Shown: positions 23,840-38,719, counted from the first letter of the stretch. The stretch is 64,000 nucleotides of DNA from Nematostella vectensis (GCF_932526225.1 NC_064038.1:18711075-18775074); one strand, 5' to 3'. Notes: generated by a model from the sequence alone, not told the origin. Numbers and translations are program-made.

Positions 23840-23994
23840 AGTAGGGCGCGGTTAGTACTTGGATGGGTGACCGCCTGGGAATACCATGTGCTGTAGGCAT
23901 TTCCTTTTTGTCATCGAAGTACTCACAGGACTGTTATATAATAGATAGATCTTACACAGTTCTATCGTCTACGGCCATACCACTTAGAAAGCAC

Positions 23995-24025
<31 letters not shown>

Positions 24026-24180
24026 AGTAGGGCGCGGTAAGTACTTGGATGGGTGACCGCTTCGGAATACCGTGTGCTGTAGGCATTTCCTTTTTGTTAC
24101 CAAAGTACTCACAGGACTGTTATATAAAATCTATTTCTTACACAGTTCTGTCGTCTACGGCCATACCACTGAGAAAGCAC

Positions 24181-24211
<31 letters not shown>

Positions 24212-24366
24212 AGTAGGGCGCGGTAAGTACTTGGATGGGTGACCGCTTCGGAATACTGTGTGCTGTAGGCATTTCCTTTTTGTTATCGAGGTACTCACAG
24301 GACTGTTATATAATAGATAGATCTTAAACAGTTCTGTCGTCTACGACCATACCACTGAGAAAGCAC

Positions 24367-24397
<31 letters not shown>

Positions 24398-24552
24398 AGT
24401 AGTGCGCGGTTAGTACTTGGATGGGTGACCGCCTGGGAATACCGTGTGCTGTAGGCATTTACTTTTTGTTTTCGAAGTACTAACAGGACTGTTATATAAT
24501 AGATAGATCTTACACAGTTCTATCGTCTACGGCCATACCACTGAGAAAGCAC

Positions 24553-24583
<31 letters not shown>

Positions 24584-24738
24584 AGTAGGGCGCGGTTAGT
24601 ACTTGGATGGGTGACCGCCTGGGAATTCCGTGTGCTGTAGGCATTTCCTTTTTGTCATCGAAGTACTCACAGGACTGTTATATAATATATATTTCTTACA
24701 CAGTTCTGTCGTCTACGGCCATACCACTTAGAAAGCAC

Positions 24739-24769
<31 letters not shown>

Positions 24770-24924
24770 AGTAGGGCGCGGTAAGTACTTGGATGGGTGA
24801 CCGCTTCGGAATACCGTGTGCTGTAGGCATTTCCTTTTTGTTATCGAGGTACTCACAGGACTGTTATATAATAGATAGATCTTAAAAAGTTCTGTCGTCT
24901 ACGACCATACCACTGAGAAAGCAC

Positions 24925-24955
<31 letters not shown>

Positions 24956-25030
24956 AGTAGGGCGCGGTTAGTACTTGGATGGGTGACCGCCTGGGAATAC
25001 CGTGTGCTGTAGGCATTTCCTTTTTGTCAT
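23046..25030 (+). repeat. 2046-bp (11-unit) tandem duplication I, copy 2
   Basis: Near-identical copy of the preceding 2046 bp. Visible differences are ATACCATGTG near 23881 and ATATATATTTC instead of ATATCTATTTC near 24683. Similarity ends where the spacer changes from CATCGAAG to CATCGACG near 25029. Confidence 0.87.
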
Positions 25031-25110
25031 CGACGTACTCACAGGACTGTTATATAATATATATTTCTTACACAGTTCTGTCGTCTACGGCCATACCACT
25101 TAGAAAGCAC

Positions 25111-25141
<31 letters not shown>

Positions 25142-25296
25142 AGTAGGGCGCGGTAAGTACTTGGATGGGTGACCGCTTCGGAATAACGTGTGCTGTAGGC
25201 ATTTCCTTTTTGTTATCGAGGTACTCACAGGACTGTTATATAATAGATAGATCTTAAACAGTTCTGTCGTCTACGACCATACCACTGAGAAAGCAC

Positions 25297-25327
<31 letters not shown>

Positions 25328-25482
25328 AGTAGGGCGCGGTTAGTACTTGGATGGGTGACCGCCTGGGAATACCGTGTGCTGTAGGCATTTCCTTTTTGTT
25401 ATCGAGGTACTCACAGGACTGTTATATAATAGATAGATCTTACACAGTTCTATCGTCTACGGCCATACCACTGAGAAAGCAC

Positions 25483-25513
<31 letters not shown>

Positions 25514-25668
25514 AGTAGGGCGCGGTTAGTACTTGGATGGGTGACCGCCTGGGAATACCGTGTGCTGTAGGCATTTCCTTTTTGTCATCGAAGTACTCAC
25601 AGGACTGTTATATAATATATATTTCTTACACAGTTCTGTCGTCTACGGCCATACCACTGAGAAAGCAC

Positions 25669-25699
<31 letters not shown>

Positions 25700-25854
25700 A
25701 GTAGGGCGCGGTTAGTACTTGGATGGGTGACCGCCTGGGAATACCGTGTGCTGTAGGCATTTCCTTTTTGTCATCGAAGTACTCACAGGACTGTTATATA
25801 ATAGATAGATCTTACACAGTTCTATCGTCTACGGCCATACCACTTAGAAAGCAC

Positions 25855-25885
<31 letters not shown>

Positions 25886-26226
25886 AGTAGGGCGCGGTAA
25901 GTACTTGGATGGGTGACCGCTTCGGAATACCGTGTGCTGTACGCATTTCCTTTTTGTTATCGAGGTACTGACAGGACTGTTATATAATAGATAGATGTTA
26001 CACAGTTCTATCGTTTACGGCCATACCACTGAGAAAGCACCAGTTCTCGTCCGATCACAGAACTTAAAGTCAGTAGGGCAGGGTTAGTACTTGGACGGGT
26101 GACCGCCTGGGAATACCGTGTGCTGTAGGCATTTCCTTTTTGTTATTGAGGTACTCACAGGACTGTTATATAATAGATAGATCTTAAACAGTTCTATCGT
26201 CTACGGCCATACCACTGAGAAAGCAC

Positions 26227-26257
<31 letters not shown>

Positions 26258-26412
26258 AGTAGGGCGCAGTTAGTACTTGGATGGGTGACCGCCTGGGAAT
26301 ACCGTGTGCTGTAGGCATTTCCTTTTTGTCATCGACGTACTCACAGGACTGTTATATAATATATATTTCTTACACAGTTCTGTCGTCTATTGCCATACCA
26401 CTTAGAAAGCAC

Positions 26413-26443
<31 letters not shown>

Positions 26444-26457
26444 ATTAGGGCGCGGTA

Positions 26458-26489
<32 letters not shown>

Positions 26490-26596
26490 GTGTGCTGTAG
26501 GCATTTTCTTTTTGTTATCGAGGTACTCACAGGACTGTTATATAATAGATAGATCTTAAACAGTTCTATCGTCTACGACCATACCACTGAGAAAGC

Positions 26597-26629
<33 letters not shown>

Positions 26630-26784
26630 AGTAGGGCGCGGTTAGTACTTGGATGGGTGACCGCCTGGGAATACCGTGTGCTGTATGCATTTCCTTTTTG
26701 TTATCGAGGTACTCACAGGACTGTTATATAATAGATAGATCTTACACAGTTCTATCGTCTACGGCCATACCACTGAGAAAGCAC

Positions 26785-26815
<31 letters not shown>

Positions 26816-27156
26816 AGTAGGGCGCAGTTAGTACTTGGATGGGTGACCGCCTGGGAATACCGTGTGCTGTAGGCATTTCCTTTTTGTCATCGAAGTACTC
26901 ACAGGACTGTTATATAATATATATTTCTTACACAGTTCTGTCGTCTACGGCCATACCACTGAGAAAGCACCAGTTCTCGTCCGATCACAGAACTTAAAGT
27001 CAGTAGGGCAGGGTTAGTACTTGGACGGGTGACCGCCTGTGAATACCGTGTGCTGTAGGCATTTCCTTTTTGTTATTGAGGTACTCACAGGACTGTTATA
27101 TAATAGATAGATCTTAAACAGTTCTATCGTCTTCGGCCATACCACTGAGAAAGCAC

Positions 27157-27187
<31 letters not shown>

Positions 27188-27479
27188 AGTAGGGCGCAGT
27201 TAGTACTTGGATGGGTGACCGCCTGGGAATACCGTGTGCTGTAGGCATTTCCTTTTTGTCATCGAAGTACTCACAGGACTGTTATATAATATATATTTCT
27301 TACACAGTTCTGTCGTCTACGGCCATACCACTGAGAAAGCACCAGTTCTCGTCCGATCACAGAACTTAAAGTCAGTAGGGCAGGGTTAGTACTTGGACGG
27401 GTGACCGCCTGGGAATACCGTGTGCTGTAGGCATTTCCTTTTTGTTATTGAAGTACTCACAGGACTGTTATATAATAGA

Positions 27480-27528
27480 TAGATCTTACACAGTTCTATC
27501 GTCTACGGCCATACCACTTAGAAAGCAC

Positions 27529-27559
<31 letters not shown>

Positions 27560-27900
27560 AGTAGGGCGCGGTAAGTACTTGGATGGGTGACCGCTTCGGA
27601 ATACCGTGTGCTGTAGGCATTTCCTTTTTGTTATCGAGGTACTGACAGGACTGTTATATAATAGATAGATGTTACACAGTTCTATCGTTTACGGCCATAC
27701 CACTGAGAAAGCACGAGTTCTCGTCCGATCACAGAACTTAAAGTCAGTAGGGCAGGGTAAGTACTTGGACGGGTGACCGCCTGGGAATACCGTGTGCTGT
27801 AGGCATTTCCTTTTTGTTATTGAGGTACTCACAGGACTGTTATATAATAGATAGATCTTAAACAGTTCTATCGTCTACGGCCATACCACTGAGAAAGCAC

Positions 27901-27931
<31 letters not shown>

Positions 27932-28086
27932 AGTAGGGCGCGGTTAGTACTTGGATGGGTGACCGCCTGGGAATACCGTGTGCTGTAGGCATTTCCTTTT
28001 TGTCATCGAAGTACTCACAGGACTGTTATATAATATATATTTCTTACACAGTTCTGTCGTCTACGGCCATACCACTTAGAAAGCAC

Positions 28087-28117
<31 letters not shown>

Positions 28118-28272
28118 AGTAGGGCGCGGTAAGTACTTGGATGGGTGACCGCTTCGGAATAACGTGTGCTGTAGGCATTTCCTTTTTGTTATCGAGGTAC
28201 TCACAGGACTGTTATATAATAGATAGATCTTAAAAAGTTCTGTCGTCTACGACCATACCACTGAGAAAGCAC

Positions 28273-28303
<31 letters not shown>

Positions 28304-28458
28304 AGTAGGGCGCGGTTAGTACTTGGATGGGTGACCGCCTGGGAATACCGTGTGCTGTAGGCATTTCCTTTTTGTCATCGAAGTACTCACAGGACTGTTA
28401 GATAATAGATAGATCTTACACACTTCTATCGTCTACGGCAATACCACTTAGAAAGCAC

Positions 28459-28489
<31 letters not shown>

Positions 28490-28830
28490 ATTAGGGCGCG
28501 GTAAGTACTTGGATGGGTGACCGCTTCGGAATACCGTGTGCTGTAGGCATTTCCTTTTTATTATCGAGGTACTGACAGGACTGTTATATAATAGATAGAT
28601 GTTACACAGTTCTATCGTTTACGGCCATACCACTGAGAAAGCATCAGTTCTCGTCCGATCACAGAACTTAAAGTCAGTAGGGCACGGTTAGTACTTGGAC
28701 GGGTGACCGCCTGGGAATACCGTGTGCTGTAGGCATTTCCTTTTTGTTATCGAGGTACTCTCAGGACTGTTATATAATAGATAGATCTTAAACAGTTCTA
28801 TCGTCTACGGCCATACCACTGAGAAAGCAC

Positions 28831-28861
<31 letters not shown>

Positions 28862-29016
28862 AGTAGGGCGCGGTTAGTACTTGGATGGGTGACCGCCTGG
28901 GAATACCGTGTGCTGTAGGCATTTCCTTTTTGTCATCGAAGTACTCACAGGACTGTTATATAATATATATTTCTTACACAGTTCTGTCGTCTACGGCCAT
29001 ACCACTGAGAAAGCAC

Positions 29017-29047
<31 letters not shown>

Positions 29048-29202
29048 AGTAGGGCGCGGTTAGTACTTGGATGGGTGACCGCCTGGGAATACCGTGTGCT
29101 GTAGGCATTTCCTTTTTGTCATCGAAGTACTCACAGGACTGTTATATAATAGATAGATCTTACACAGTTCTATCGTCTACGGCCATACCACTTAGAAAGC
29201 AC

Positions 29203-29233
<31 letters not shown>

Positions 29234-29480
29234 AGTAGGGCGCGGTAAGTACTTGGATGGGTGACCGCTTCGGAATACCGTGTGCTGTAGGCATTTCCTT
29301 TTTGTTTTCGAGGTACTGACAGGACTGTTATATAATAGATAGATGTTACACAGTTCTATCGTTTACGGCCATACCACTGAGAAAGCACCAGTTCTCGTCC
29401 GATCACAGAACTTAAAGTCAGTATGGCACGGTTAGTACTTGGACGGGTGACCGCCTGGGAATACCGTGTGCTGTAGGCAT
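27480..29480 (+). repeat. Duplicated block, second of a dispersed series
   Basis: A block marked by CACGAGTTCTCG, then AAAAAGTTCTG, then GTTAGATAATAG, then GCATCAGTTC, occurs here. It also occurs 9114 bp upstream (18366-20366; 49 units) and 4650 bp downstream (32130-34130; 25 units). Partial copies follow at 35.3 and 42.6 kb. Exact multiples of 186 bp separate all of them. Confidence 0.75.
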
Positions 29481-29574
29481 TTCCTTTTTGTTATCGAGGT
29501 ACTCACAGGACTGTTATATAATAGATAGATCTTAAACAGTTCTATCGTCTACGGCCATACCACTGAGAAAGCAC

Positions 29575-29605
<31 letters not shown>

Positions 29606-29944
29606 AGTAGGCCGCGGTTAGTACTTGGATGGGTGACCGCCTGGGAATACCGTGTGCTGTAGGCATTTACTTTTTGTTTTCGAAGTACTAACAGGACTGT
29701 TATATAATAGAAAGATCTTACACAGTTCTATCGTCTACGGCCATACCACTGAGAAAGCACCGGTTCTCGTCCGATCACCGAAGTTAACCTCAGTAGGGCG
29801 CGGTTAGTACTTGGATGGGTGACCGCCTGGGAATACCGTGTGCTGTAGGCATTTCCTTTTTGTCATCGAAGTACTCACAGGACTAATATATAATATATAT
29901 TTCTGACACAGTTCTGTCGTCTACGGCCATACCACTGAGAAAGC

Positions 29945-29977
<33 letters not shown>

Positions 29978-30132
29978 AGTAGGGCGCGGTTAGTACTTGG
30001 ATGGGTGACCGCCTGGGAATACCGTGTGCTGTAGGCATTTCCTTTTTGTCATCGAAGTACTCACAGGACTGTTATATAATAGATAGATCTTACACAGTTC
30101 TATCGTCTACGGCCATACCACTTAGAAAGCAC

Positions 30133-30163
<31 letters not shown>

Positions 30164-30318
30164 AGTAGGGCGCGGTAAGTACTTGGATGGGTGACCGCTT
30201 CGGAATACCGTGTGATGTAGGCATTTCCTTTTTGTTACCAAAGTACTCACAGGACTGTTATATAAAATCTATTTCTTACACAGTTCTGTCGTCTACGGCC
30301 ATACCACTGAGAAAGCAC

Positions 30319-30349
<31 letters not shown>

Positions 30350-30504
30350 AGTAGGGCGCGGTAAGTACTTGGATGGGTGACCGCTTCGGAATACTGTGTG
30401 CTGTAGGCATTTCCTTTTTGTTATCGAGGTACTCACAGGACTGTTATATAATAGATAGATCTTAAACAGTTCTGTCGTCTACGACCATACCACTGAGAAA
30501 GCAC

Positions 30505-30535
<31 letters not shown>

Positions 30536-30690
30536 AGTAGGGCGCGGTTAGTACTTGGATGGGTGACCGCCTGGGAATACCGTGTGCTGTAGGCATTTAC
30601 TTTTTGTTTTCGAAGTACTAACAGGACTGTTATATAATAGATAGATCTTACACAGTTCTATCGTCTACGGCCATACCACTGAGAAAGCAC

Positions 30691-30721
<31 letters not shown>

Positions 30722-30876
30722 AGTAGGGCGCGGTTAGTACTTGGATGGGTGACCGCCTTGGAATACCGTGTGCTGTAGGCATTTCCTTTTTGTCATCGAA
30801 GTACTCACAGGACTGTTATATAATATATATTTCTTACACAGTTCTGTCGTCTACGGCCATACCACTGAGAAAGCAT

Positions 30877-30907
<31 letters not shown>

Positions 30908-31062
30908 AGTAGGGCGCGGTTAGTACTTGGATGGGTGACCGCCTGGGAATACCGTGTGCTGTAGGCATTTCCTTTTTGTCATCGACGTACTCACAGGACT
31001 TTTATATAATATATATTTCTTACACAGTTCTGTCGTCTACGGCCATACCACTGAGAAAGCAC

Positions 31063-31093
<31 letters not shown>

Positions 31094-31248
31094 AGTAGGG
31101 CGCGGTTAGTACTTGGATGGGTGACCGCCTGGGAATACCGTGTGCTGTAGGCATTTCCTTTTTGTCATCGACGTACTCACAGGACTGTTATATAATATAT
31201 ATTTCTTACACAGTTCTGTCGTCTACGGCCATACCACTTAGAAAGCAC

Positions 31249-31279
<31 letters not shown>

Positions 31280-31434
31280 AGTAGGGCTCGGTAAGTACTT
31301 GGATGGGTGACCGCTTCGGAATACCGTGTGCTGTAGGCATTTTCTTTTTGTTATCGAGGTACTCACAGGACTGTTATATAATAGATAGATCTTAAACAGT
31401 TCTGTCGTCTACGACCATACCACTGAGAAAGCAC

Positions 31435-31465
<31 letters not shown>

Positions 31466-31620
31466 AGTAGGGCGCGGTTAGTACTTGGATGGGTGACCGC
31501 CTGGGAATACCGTGTGCTGTAGGCATTTCCTTTTTGTTATCGAGGTACTCACAGGACTGTTATATAATAGATAGATCTTACACAGTTCTATCGTCTACGG
31601 CCATACCACTGAGAAAGCAC

Positions 31621-31652
<32 letters not shown>

Positions 31653-31806
31653 GTAGGGCGCGGTTAGTACTTGGATGGGTGACCGCCTGGGAATACCGTG
31701 TGCTGTAGGCATTTCCTTTTTGTCATCGAAGTACTCACAGGACTGTTATATAATATATATTTCTTACACAGTTCTGTCGTCTACGGCCATACCACTGAGA
31801 AAGCAC

Positions 31807-31837
<31 letters not shown>

Positions 31838-31992
31838 AGTAGGGCGCGGTTAGTACTTGGATGGGTGACCGCCTGGGAATACCGTGTGCTGTAGGCATTT
31901 CCTTTTTGTCATCGAAGTACTCACAGGACTGTTATATAATATATATTTCTTACACAGTTCTGTCGTCTACGGCCATACCACTGAGAAAGCAC

Positions 31993-32023
<31 letters not shown>

Positions 32024-32178
32024 AGTAGGGCGCGGTTAGTACTTGGATGGGTGACCGCCTGGGAATACCGTGTGCTGTAGGCATTTCCTTTTTGTCATCG
32101 AAGTACTCACAGGACTGTTATATAATAGATAGATCTTACACAGTTCTATCGTCTACGGCCATACCACTTAGAAAGCAC

Positions 32179-32209
<31 letters not shown>

Positions 32210-32550
32210 AGTAGGGCGCGGTAAGTACTTGGATGGGTGACCGCTTCGGAATACCGTGTGCTGTAGGCATTTCCTTTTTGTTATCGAGGTACTGACAGGA
32301 CTGTTATATAATAGATAGATGTTACACAGTTCTATCGTTTACGGCCATACCACTGAGAAAGCACGAGTTCTCGTCCGATCACAAAACTTAAAGTCAGTAG
32401 GGCAGGGTAAGTACTTGGACGGGTGACCGCCTGGGAATACCGTGTGCTGTAGGCATTTCCTTTTTGTTATTGAGGTACTCACAGGACTGTTATATAATAG
32501 ATAGATCTTAAACAGTTCTATCGTCTACGGCCATACCACTGAGAAAGCAC

Positions 32551-32581
<31 letters not shown>

Positions 32582-32736
32582 AGTAGGGCGCGGTTAGTAC
32601 TTGGATGGGTGACCGCCTGGGAATTCCGTGTGCTGTAGGCATTTCCTTTTTGTCATCGAAGTACTCACAGGACTGTTATATAATATATATTTCTTACACA
32701 GTTCTGTCGTCTACGGCCATACCACTTAGAAAGCAC

Positions 32737-32767
<31 letters not shown>

Positions 32768-32922
32768 AGTAGGGCGCGGTAAGTACTTGGATGGGTGACC
32801 GCTTCGGAATACCGTGTGCTGTAGGCATTTCCTTTTTGTTATCGAGGTACTCACAGGACTGTTATATAATAGATAGATCTTAAAAAGTTCTGTCGTCTAC
32901 GACCATACCACTGAGAAAGCAC

Positions 32923-32953
<31 letters not shown>

Positions 32954-33108
32954 AGTAGGGCGCGGTTAGTACTTGGATGGGTGACCGCCTGGGAATACCG
33001 TGTGCTGTAGGCATTTACTTTTTGTCATCGAAGTACTCACAGGACTGTTAGATAATAGATAGATCTTACACACTTCTATCGTCTACGGCCATACCACTTA
33101 GAAAGCAC

Positions 33109-33139
<31 letters not shown>

Positions 33140-33480
33140 ATTAGGGCGCGGTAAGTACTTGGATGGGTGACCGCTTCGGAATACCGTGTGCTGTAGGCAT
33201 TTCCTTTTTATTATCGAGGTACTGACAGGACTGTTATATAATAGATAGATGTTACACAGTTCTATCGTTTACGGCCATACCACTGAGAAAGCATCAGTTC
33301 TCGTCCGATCACAGAACTTAAAGTCAGTAGGGCACGGTTAGTACTTGGACGGGTGACTGCCTGGGAATACCGTGTGCTGTAGGCATTTCCTTTTTGTTAT
33401 CGAGGTACTCTCAGGACTGTTATATAATAGATAGATCTTAAACAGTTCTATCGTCTACGGCCATACCACTGAGAAAGCAC

Positions 33481-33511
<31 letters not shown>

Positions 33512-33666
33512 AGTAGGGCGCGGTTAGTACTTGGATGGGTGACCGCCTGGGAATACAGTGTGCTGTAGGCATTTCCTTTTTGTCATCGAAGTACTCACAG
33601 GACTGTTATATAATATATATTTCTTACACAGTTCTGTCGTCTACGGCCATACCACTGAGAAAGCAC

Positions 33667-33697
<31 letters not shown>

Positions 33698-33852
33698 AGT
33701 AGGGCGCGGTTAGTACTTGGATGGGTGACCGCCTGGGAATACCGTGTGCTGTAGGCATTTCCTTTTTGTCATCGAAGTACTCACAGGACTGTTATATAAT
33801 AGATAGATCTTACACAGTTCTATCGTCTACGGCCATACCACTTAGAAAGCAC

Positions 33853-33883
<31 letters not shown>

Positions 33884-34224
33884 AGTAGGGCGCGGTAAGT
33901 ACTTGGATGGGTGACCGCTTCGGAATACCGTGTGCTGTAGGCATTTCCTTTTTGTTTTCGAGGTACTGACAGGACTGTTATATAATAGATAGATGTTACA
34001 CAGTTCTATCGTTTACGGCCATACCACTGAGAAATCACCAGTTCTCGTCCGATCACAGAACTTAAAGTCAGTATGGCACGGTTAGTACTTGGACGGGTGA
34101 CCGCCTGGGAATACCGTGTGCTGTAGGCATTTCCTTTTTGTTATCGAGGTACTCACAGGACTGTTATATAATAGATAGATCTTAAACATTTCTATCGTCT
34201 ACGGCCATACCACTGAGAAAGCAC

Positions 34225-34255
<31 letters not shown>

Positions 34256-34401
34256 AGTAGGGCGCGGTTAGTACTTGGATGGGTGACAGCCTGGGAATAC
34301 CGTGTGCTGTAGGCATTTACTTTTTGTTTTCGAAGTACTCACAGGACTGTTATATAAAATCTATTTCTTACACAGTTCTGTCGTCTACGGCCATACCACT
34401 G

Positions 34402-34410
34402 AGAAAGCAC

Positions 34411-34441
<31 letters not shown>

Positions 34442-34596
34442 AGTAGGGCGCGGTAAGTACTTGGATGGGTGACCGCTTCGGAATACTGTGTGCTGTAGGC
34501 ATTTCCTTTTTGTTATCGAGGTACTCACAGGACTGTTATATAATAGATAGATCTTAAACAGTTCTGTCGTCTACGACCATACCACTGAGAAAGCAC

Positions 34597-34627
<31 letters not shown>

Positions 34628-34782
34628 AGTAGGGCGCGGTTAGTACTTGGATGGGTGACCGCCTGGGAATACCGTGTGCTGTAGGCATTTACTTTTTGTT
34701 TTCGAAGTACTAACAGGACTGTTATATAATAGATAGATCTTACACAGTTCTATCGTCTACGGCCATACCACTGAGAAAGCAC

Positions 34783-34813
<31 letters not shown>

Positions 34814-34968
34814 AGTAGGGCGCGGTTAGTACTTGGATGGGTGACCGCCTGGGAATACCGTGTGCTGTAGGCATTTCCTTTTTGTCATCGAAGTACTCAC
34901 AGGACTGTTATATAATATATATTTCTTACACAGTTCTGTCGTCTACGGCCATACCACTGAGAAAGCAC

Positions 34969-34999
<31 letters not shown>

Positions 35000-35154
35000 A
35001 GTAGGGCGCGGTTAGTAGTTGGATGGGTGACCGCCTGGGAATACCGTGTGCTGTAGGCATTTCCTTTTTGTCATCGAAGTACTCACAGGACTGTTATATA
35101 ATAGATAAATCTTACACAGTTCTATCGTCTACGGCCATACCACTTAGAAAGCAC

Positions 35155-35185
<31 letters not shown>

Positions 35186-35526
35186 AGTAGGGCGCGGTAA
35201 GTACTTGGATGGGTGACCGCTTCGGAATACCGTGTGCTGTAGGCATTTCCTTTTTGTTATCGAGGTACTGACAGGACTGTTATATAATAGATAGATGTTA
35301 CACAGTTCTATCGTTTACGGCCATACCACTGAGAAAGCACGAGTTCTCGTCCGATCACAGAACTTAAAGTCAGTAGGGCACGGTTAGTACTTGGACGGGT
35401 GACCGCCTGGGAATACCGTGTGCTGTAGGCATTTCCTTTTTGTTATTGAGGTACTCACAGGACTGTTATATAATAGATAGATCTTAAACAGTTCTATCGT
35501 CTACGGCCATACCACTGAGAAAGCAC

Positions 35527-35557
<31 letters not shown>

Positions 35558-35712
35558 AGTAGGGCGCGGTTAGTACTTGGATGGGTGACCGCCTGGGAAT
35601 ACCGTGTGCTGTAGGCATTTCCTTTTTGTCATCGAAGTACTCACAGGACTGTTATATAATATATATTTCTTACACAGTTCTGTCGTCTACGGCCATACCA
35701 CTTAGAAAGCAC

Positions 35713-35743
<31 letters not shown>

Positions 35744-35898
35744 AGTAGGGCGCGGTAAGTACTTGGATGGGTGACCGCTTCGGAATACCGTGTGCTGTAG
35801 GCATTTCCTTTTTGTTATCGAGGTACTCACAGGACTGTTAGATAATAGATAGATCTTACACACTTCTATCGTCTACGGCCATACCACTTAGAAAGCAC

Positions 35899-35929
<31 letters not shown>

Positions 35930-36270
35930 ATTAGGGCGCGGTAAGTACTTGGATGGGTGACCGCTTCGGAATACCGTGTGCTGAAGGCATTTCCTTTTTA
36001 TTATCGAGGTACTGACAGGACTGTTATATAATAGATAGATGTTACACAGTTCTATCGTTTACGGCCATACCACTGAGAAAGCATCAGTTCTCGTCCGATC
36101 ACAGAACTTAAAGTCAGTAGGGCACGGTTAGTACTTGGACGGGTGACCGCCTGGGAATACCGTGTGCTGTAGGCATTTCCTTTTTGTTATCGAGGTACTC
36201 TCAGGACTGTTATATAATAGATAGATCTTAAACAGTTCTATCGTCTACGGCCATACCACTGAGAAAGCAC

Positions 36271-36301
<31 letters not shown>

Positions 36302-36456
36302 AGTAGGGCGCGGTTAGTACTTGGATGGGTGACCGCCTGGGAATACCGTGTGCTGTAGGCATTTCCTTTTTGTCATCGAAGTACTCACAGGACTGTTATA
36401 TAATATATATTTCTTACACAGTTCTGTCGTCTACGGCCATACCACTGAGAAAGCAC

Positions 36457-36487
<31 letters not shown>

Positions 36488-36642
36488 AGTAGGGCGCGGT
36501 TAGTACTTGGATGGGTGACCGCCTGGGAATACCGTGTGCTGTAGGCATTTCCTTTTTGTCATCGAAGTACTCACAGGACTGTTATATAATAGATAGATCT
36601 TACACAGTTCTATCGTCTACGGCCATACCACTTAGAAAGCAC

Positions 36643-36673
<31 letters not shown>

Positions 36674-37014
36674 ATTAGGAAGCGGTAAGTACTTGAATGG
36701 GTGACCGCTTCGGAATACCGTGTGCTGTAGGCATTTCCTTTTTGTTATCGAGGTACTGACAGGACTGTTATATAATAGATAGATGTTACACAGTTCTATC
36801 GTTTACGGCCATACCACTGAGAAAGCACCAGTTCTCGTCCGATCACAGAACTTAAAGTCAGTATGGCACGGTTAGTACTTGGACGGGTGACCGCCTGGGA
36901 ATACCGTGTGCTGTAGGCATTTCCTTTTTGTTATCGAGGTACTCACAGGACTGTTATATAATAGATAGATCTTAAACAGTTCTATCGTCTACGGCCATAC
37001 CACTGAGAAAGCAC

Positions 37015-37045
<31 letters not shown>

Positions 37046-37200
37046 AGTAGGGCGCGGTTAGTACTTGGATGGGTGACCGCCTGGGAATACCGTGTGCTGT
37101 AGGCATTTACTTTTTGTTTTCGAAGTACTAACAGGACTGTTATATAATAGATAGATCTTACACAGTTCTATCGTCTACGGCCATACCACTGAGAAAGCAC

Positions 37201-37231
<31 letters not shown>

Positions 37232-37386
37232 AGTAGGGCGCGGTTAGTACTTGGATGGGTGACCGCCTGGGAATACCGTGTGCTGTAGGCATTTCCTTTT
37301 TGTCATCGAAGTACTCACAGGACTGTTATATAATATATATTTCTTACACAGTTCTGTCGTCTACGGCCATACCACTGAGAAAGCAC

Positions 37387-37417
<31 letters not shown>

Positions 37418-37758
37418 AGTAGGGCACGGTTAGTTCTTGGATGGGTGACCGCCTGGGAATACCGTGTGCTGTAGGCATATCCTTTTTCTTATCGATGTAC
37501 TCACAGGACTGTTATATAATAGATAGACCTTACACAGTTCTATCGTCTACGGCCATACCACTGAGAAAGCACCGGTTCTCGTCCGATCACCGTAGTTAAG
37601 CTCAGTAGGGCACGGTTAGTACTTGGATGGGTGACCGCTTCGGAATACCGTGTGCTGTTGGCATTTCCTTTTTGTTATCGAGGTACCGACAGTACTGTTA
37701 TATAATAGATAGATCTTACACAGTTCTATCGTCTACGGCCATACCACTGAAAAAGCAC

Positions 37759-37789
<31 letters not shown>

Positions 37790-37944
37790 AGTAGGGCGCG
37801 GTTAGTACTTGGATGGGTGACCGCCTGGGAATACCGTGTGCTGTAGGCATTTCCTTTTTGTTATCGAGGTACTCACAGGACTGTTATATAATAGATAGAT
37901 CTTAAACAGTTCTGTCGTCTACGACCATACCACTGAGAAAGCAC

Positions 37945-37975
<31 letters not shown>

Positions 37976-38130
37976 AGTAGGGCGCGGTTAGTACTTGGAT
38001 GGGTGACCGCCTGGGAATACCGTGTGCTGTAGGCATTTCCTTTTTGTCATCGAAGTACTCACAGGACTGTTAGATAATAGATAGATCTTACACAGTTCTA
38101 TCGTCTACGGCCATACCACTTAGAAAGCAC

Positions 38131-38161
<31 letters not shown>

Positions 38162-38502
38162 AGTAGGGCGCGGTAAGTACTTGGATGGGTGACCGCCTGG
38201 GAATACCGTGTGCTGTAGGCATTTCCTTTTTGTCATCGAAGTACTCACAGGACTGTTATATAATAGATAGATCTTACACAGTTCTATCGTTTACGGCCAT
38301 ACCACTGAGAAAGCACCAGTTCTCGTCCGATCACAGAACTTAAAGTCAGTAGGGCACGGTTAGTAGTTGGACGGGTGACCGCCTGGGAATACCGTGTGCT
38401 GTAGGCATTTCCTTTTTGTTATCGAGGTACTCACAGGACTGTTATATAATAGATAGATCTTAAACAGTTCTATCGTCTACGGCCATACCACTGAGAAAGC
38501 AC

Positions 38503-38533
<31 letters not shown>

Positions 38534-38688
38534 AGTAGGGCGCGGTTAGTACTTGGATGGGTGACCGCCTGGGAATACCGTGTGCTGTAGGCATTTACTT
38601 TTTGTTTTCGAAGTACTAACAGGACTGTTATATAATAGATAGATCTTACACAGTTCTATCGTCTACGGCCATACCACTGAAAAAGCAC

Positions 38689-38719
<31 letters not shown>

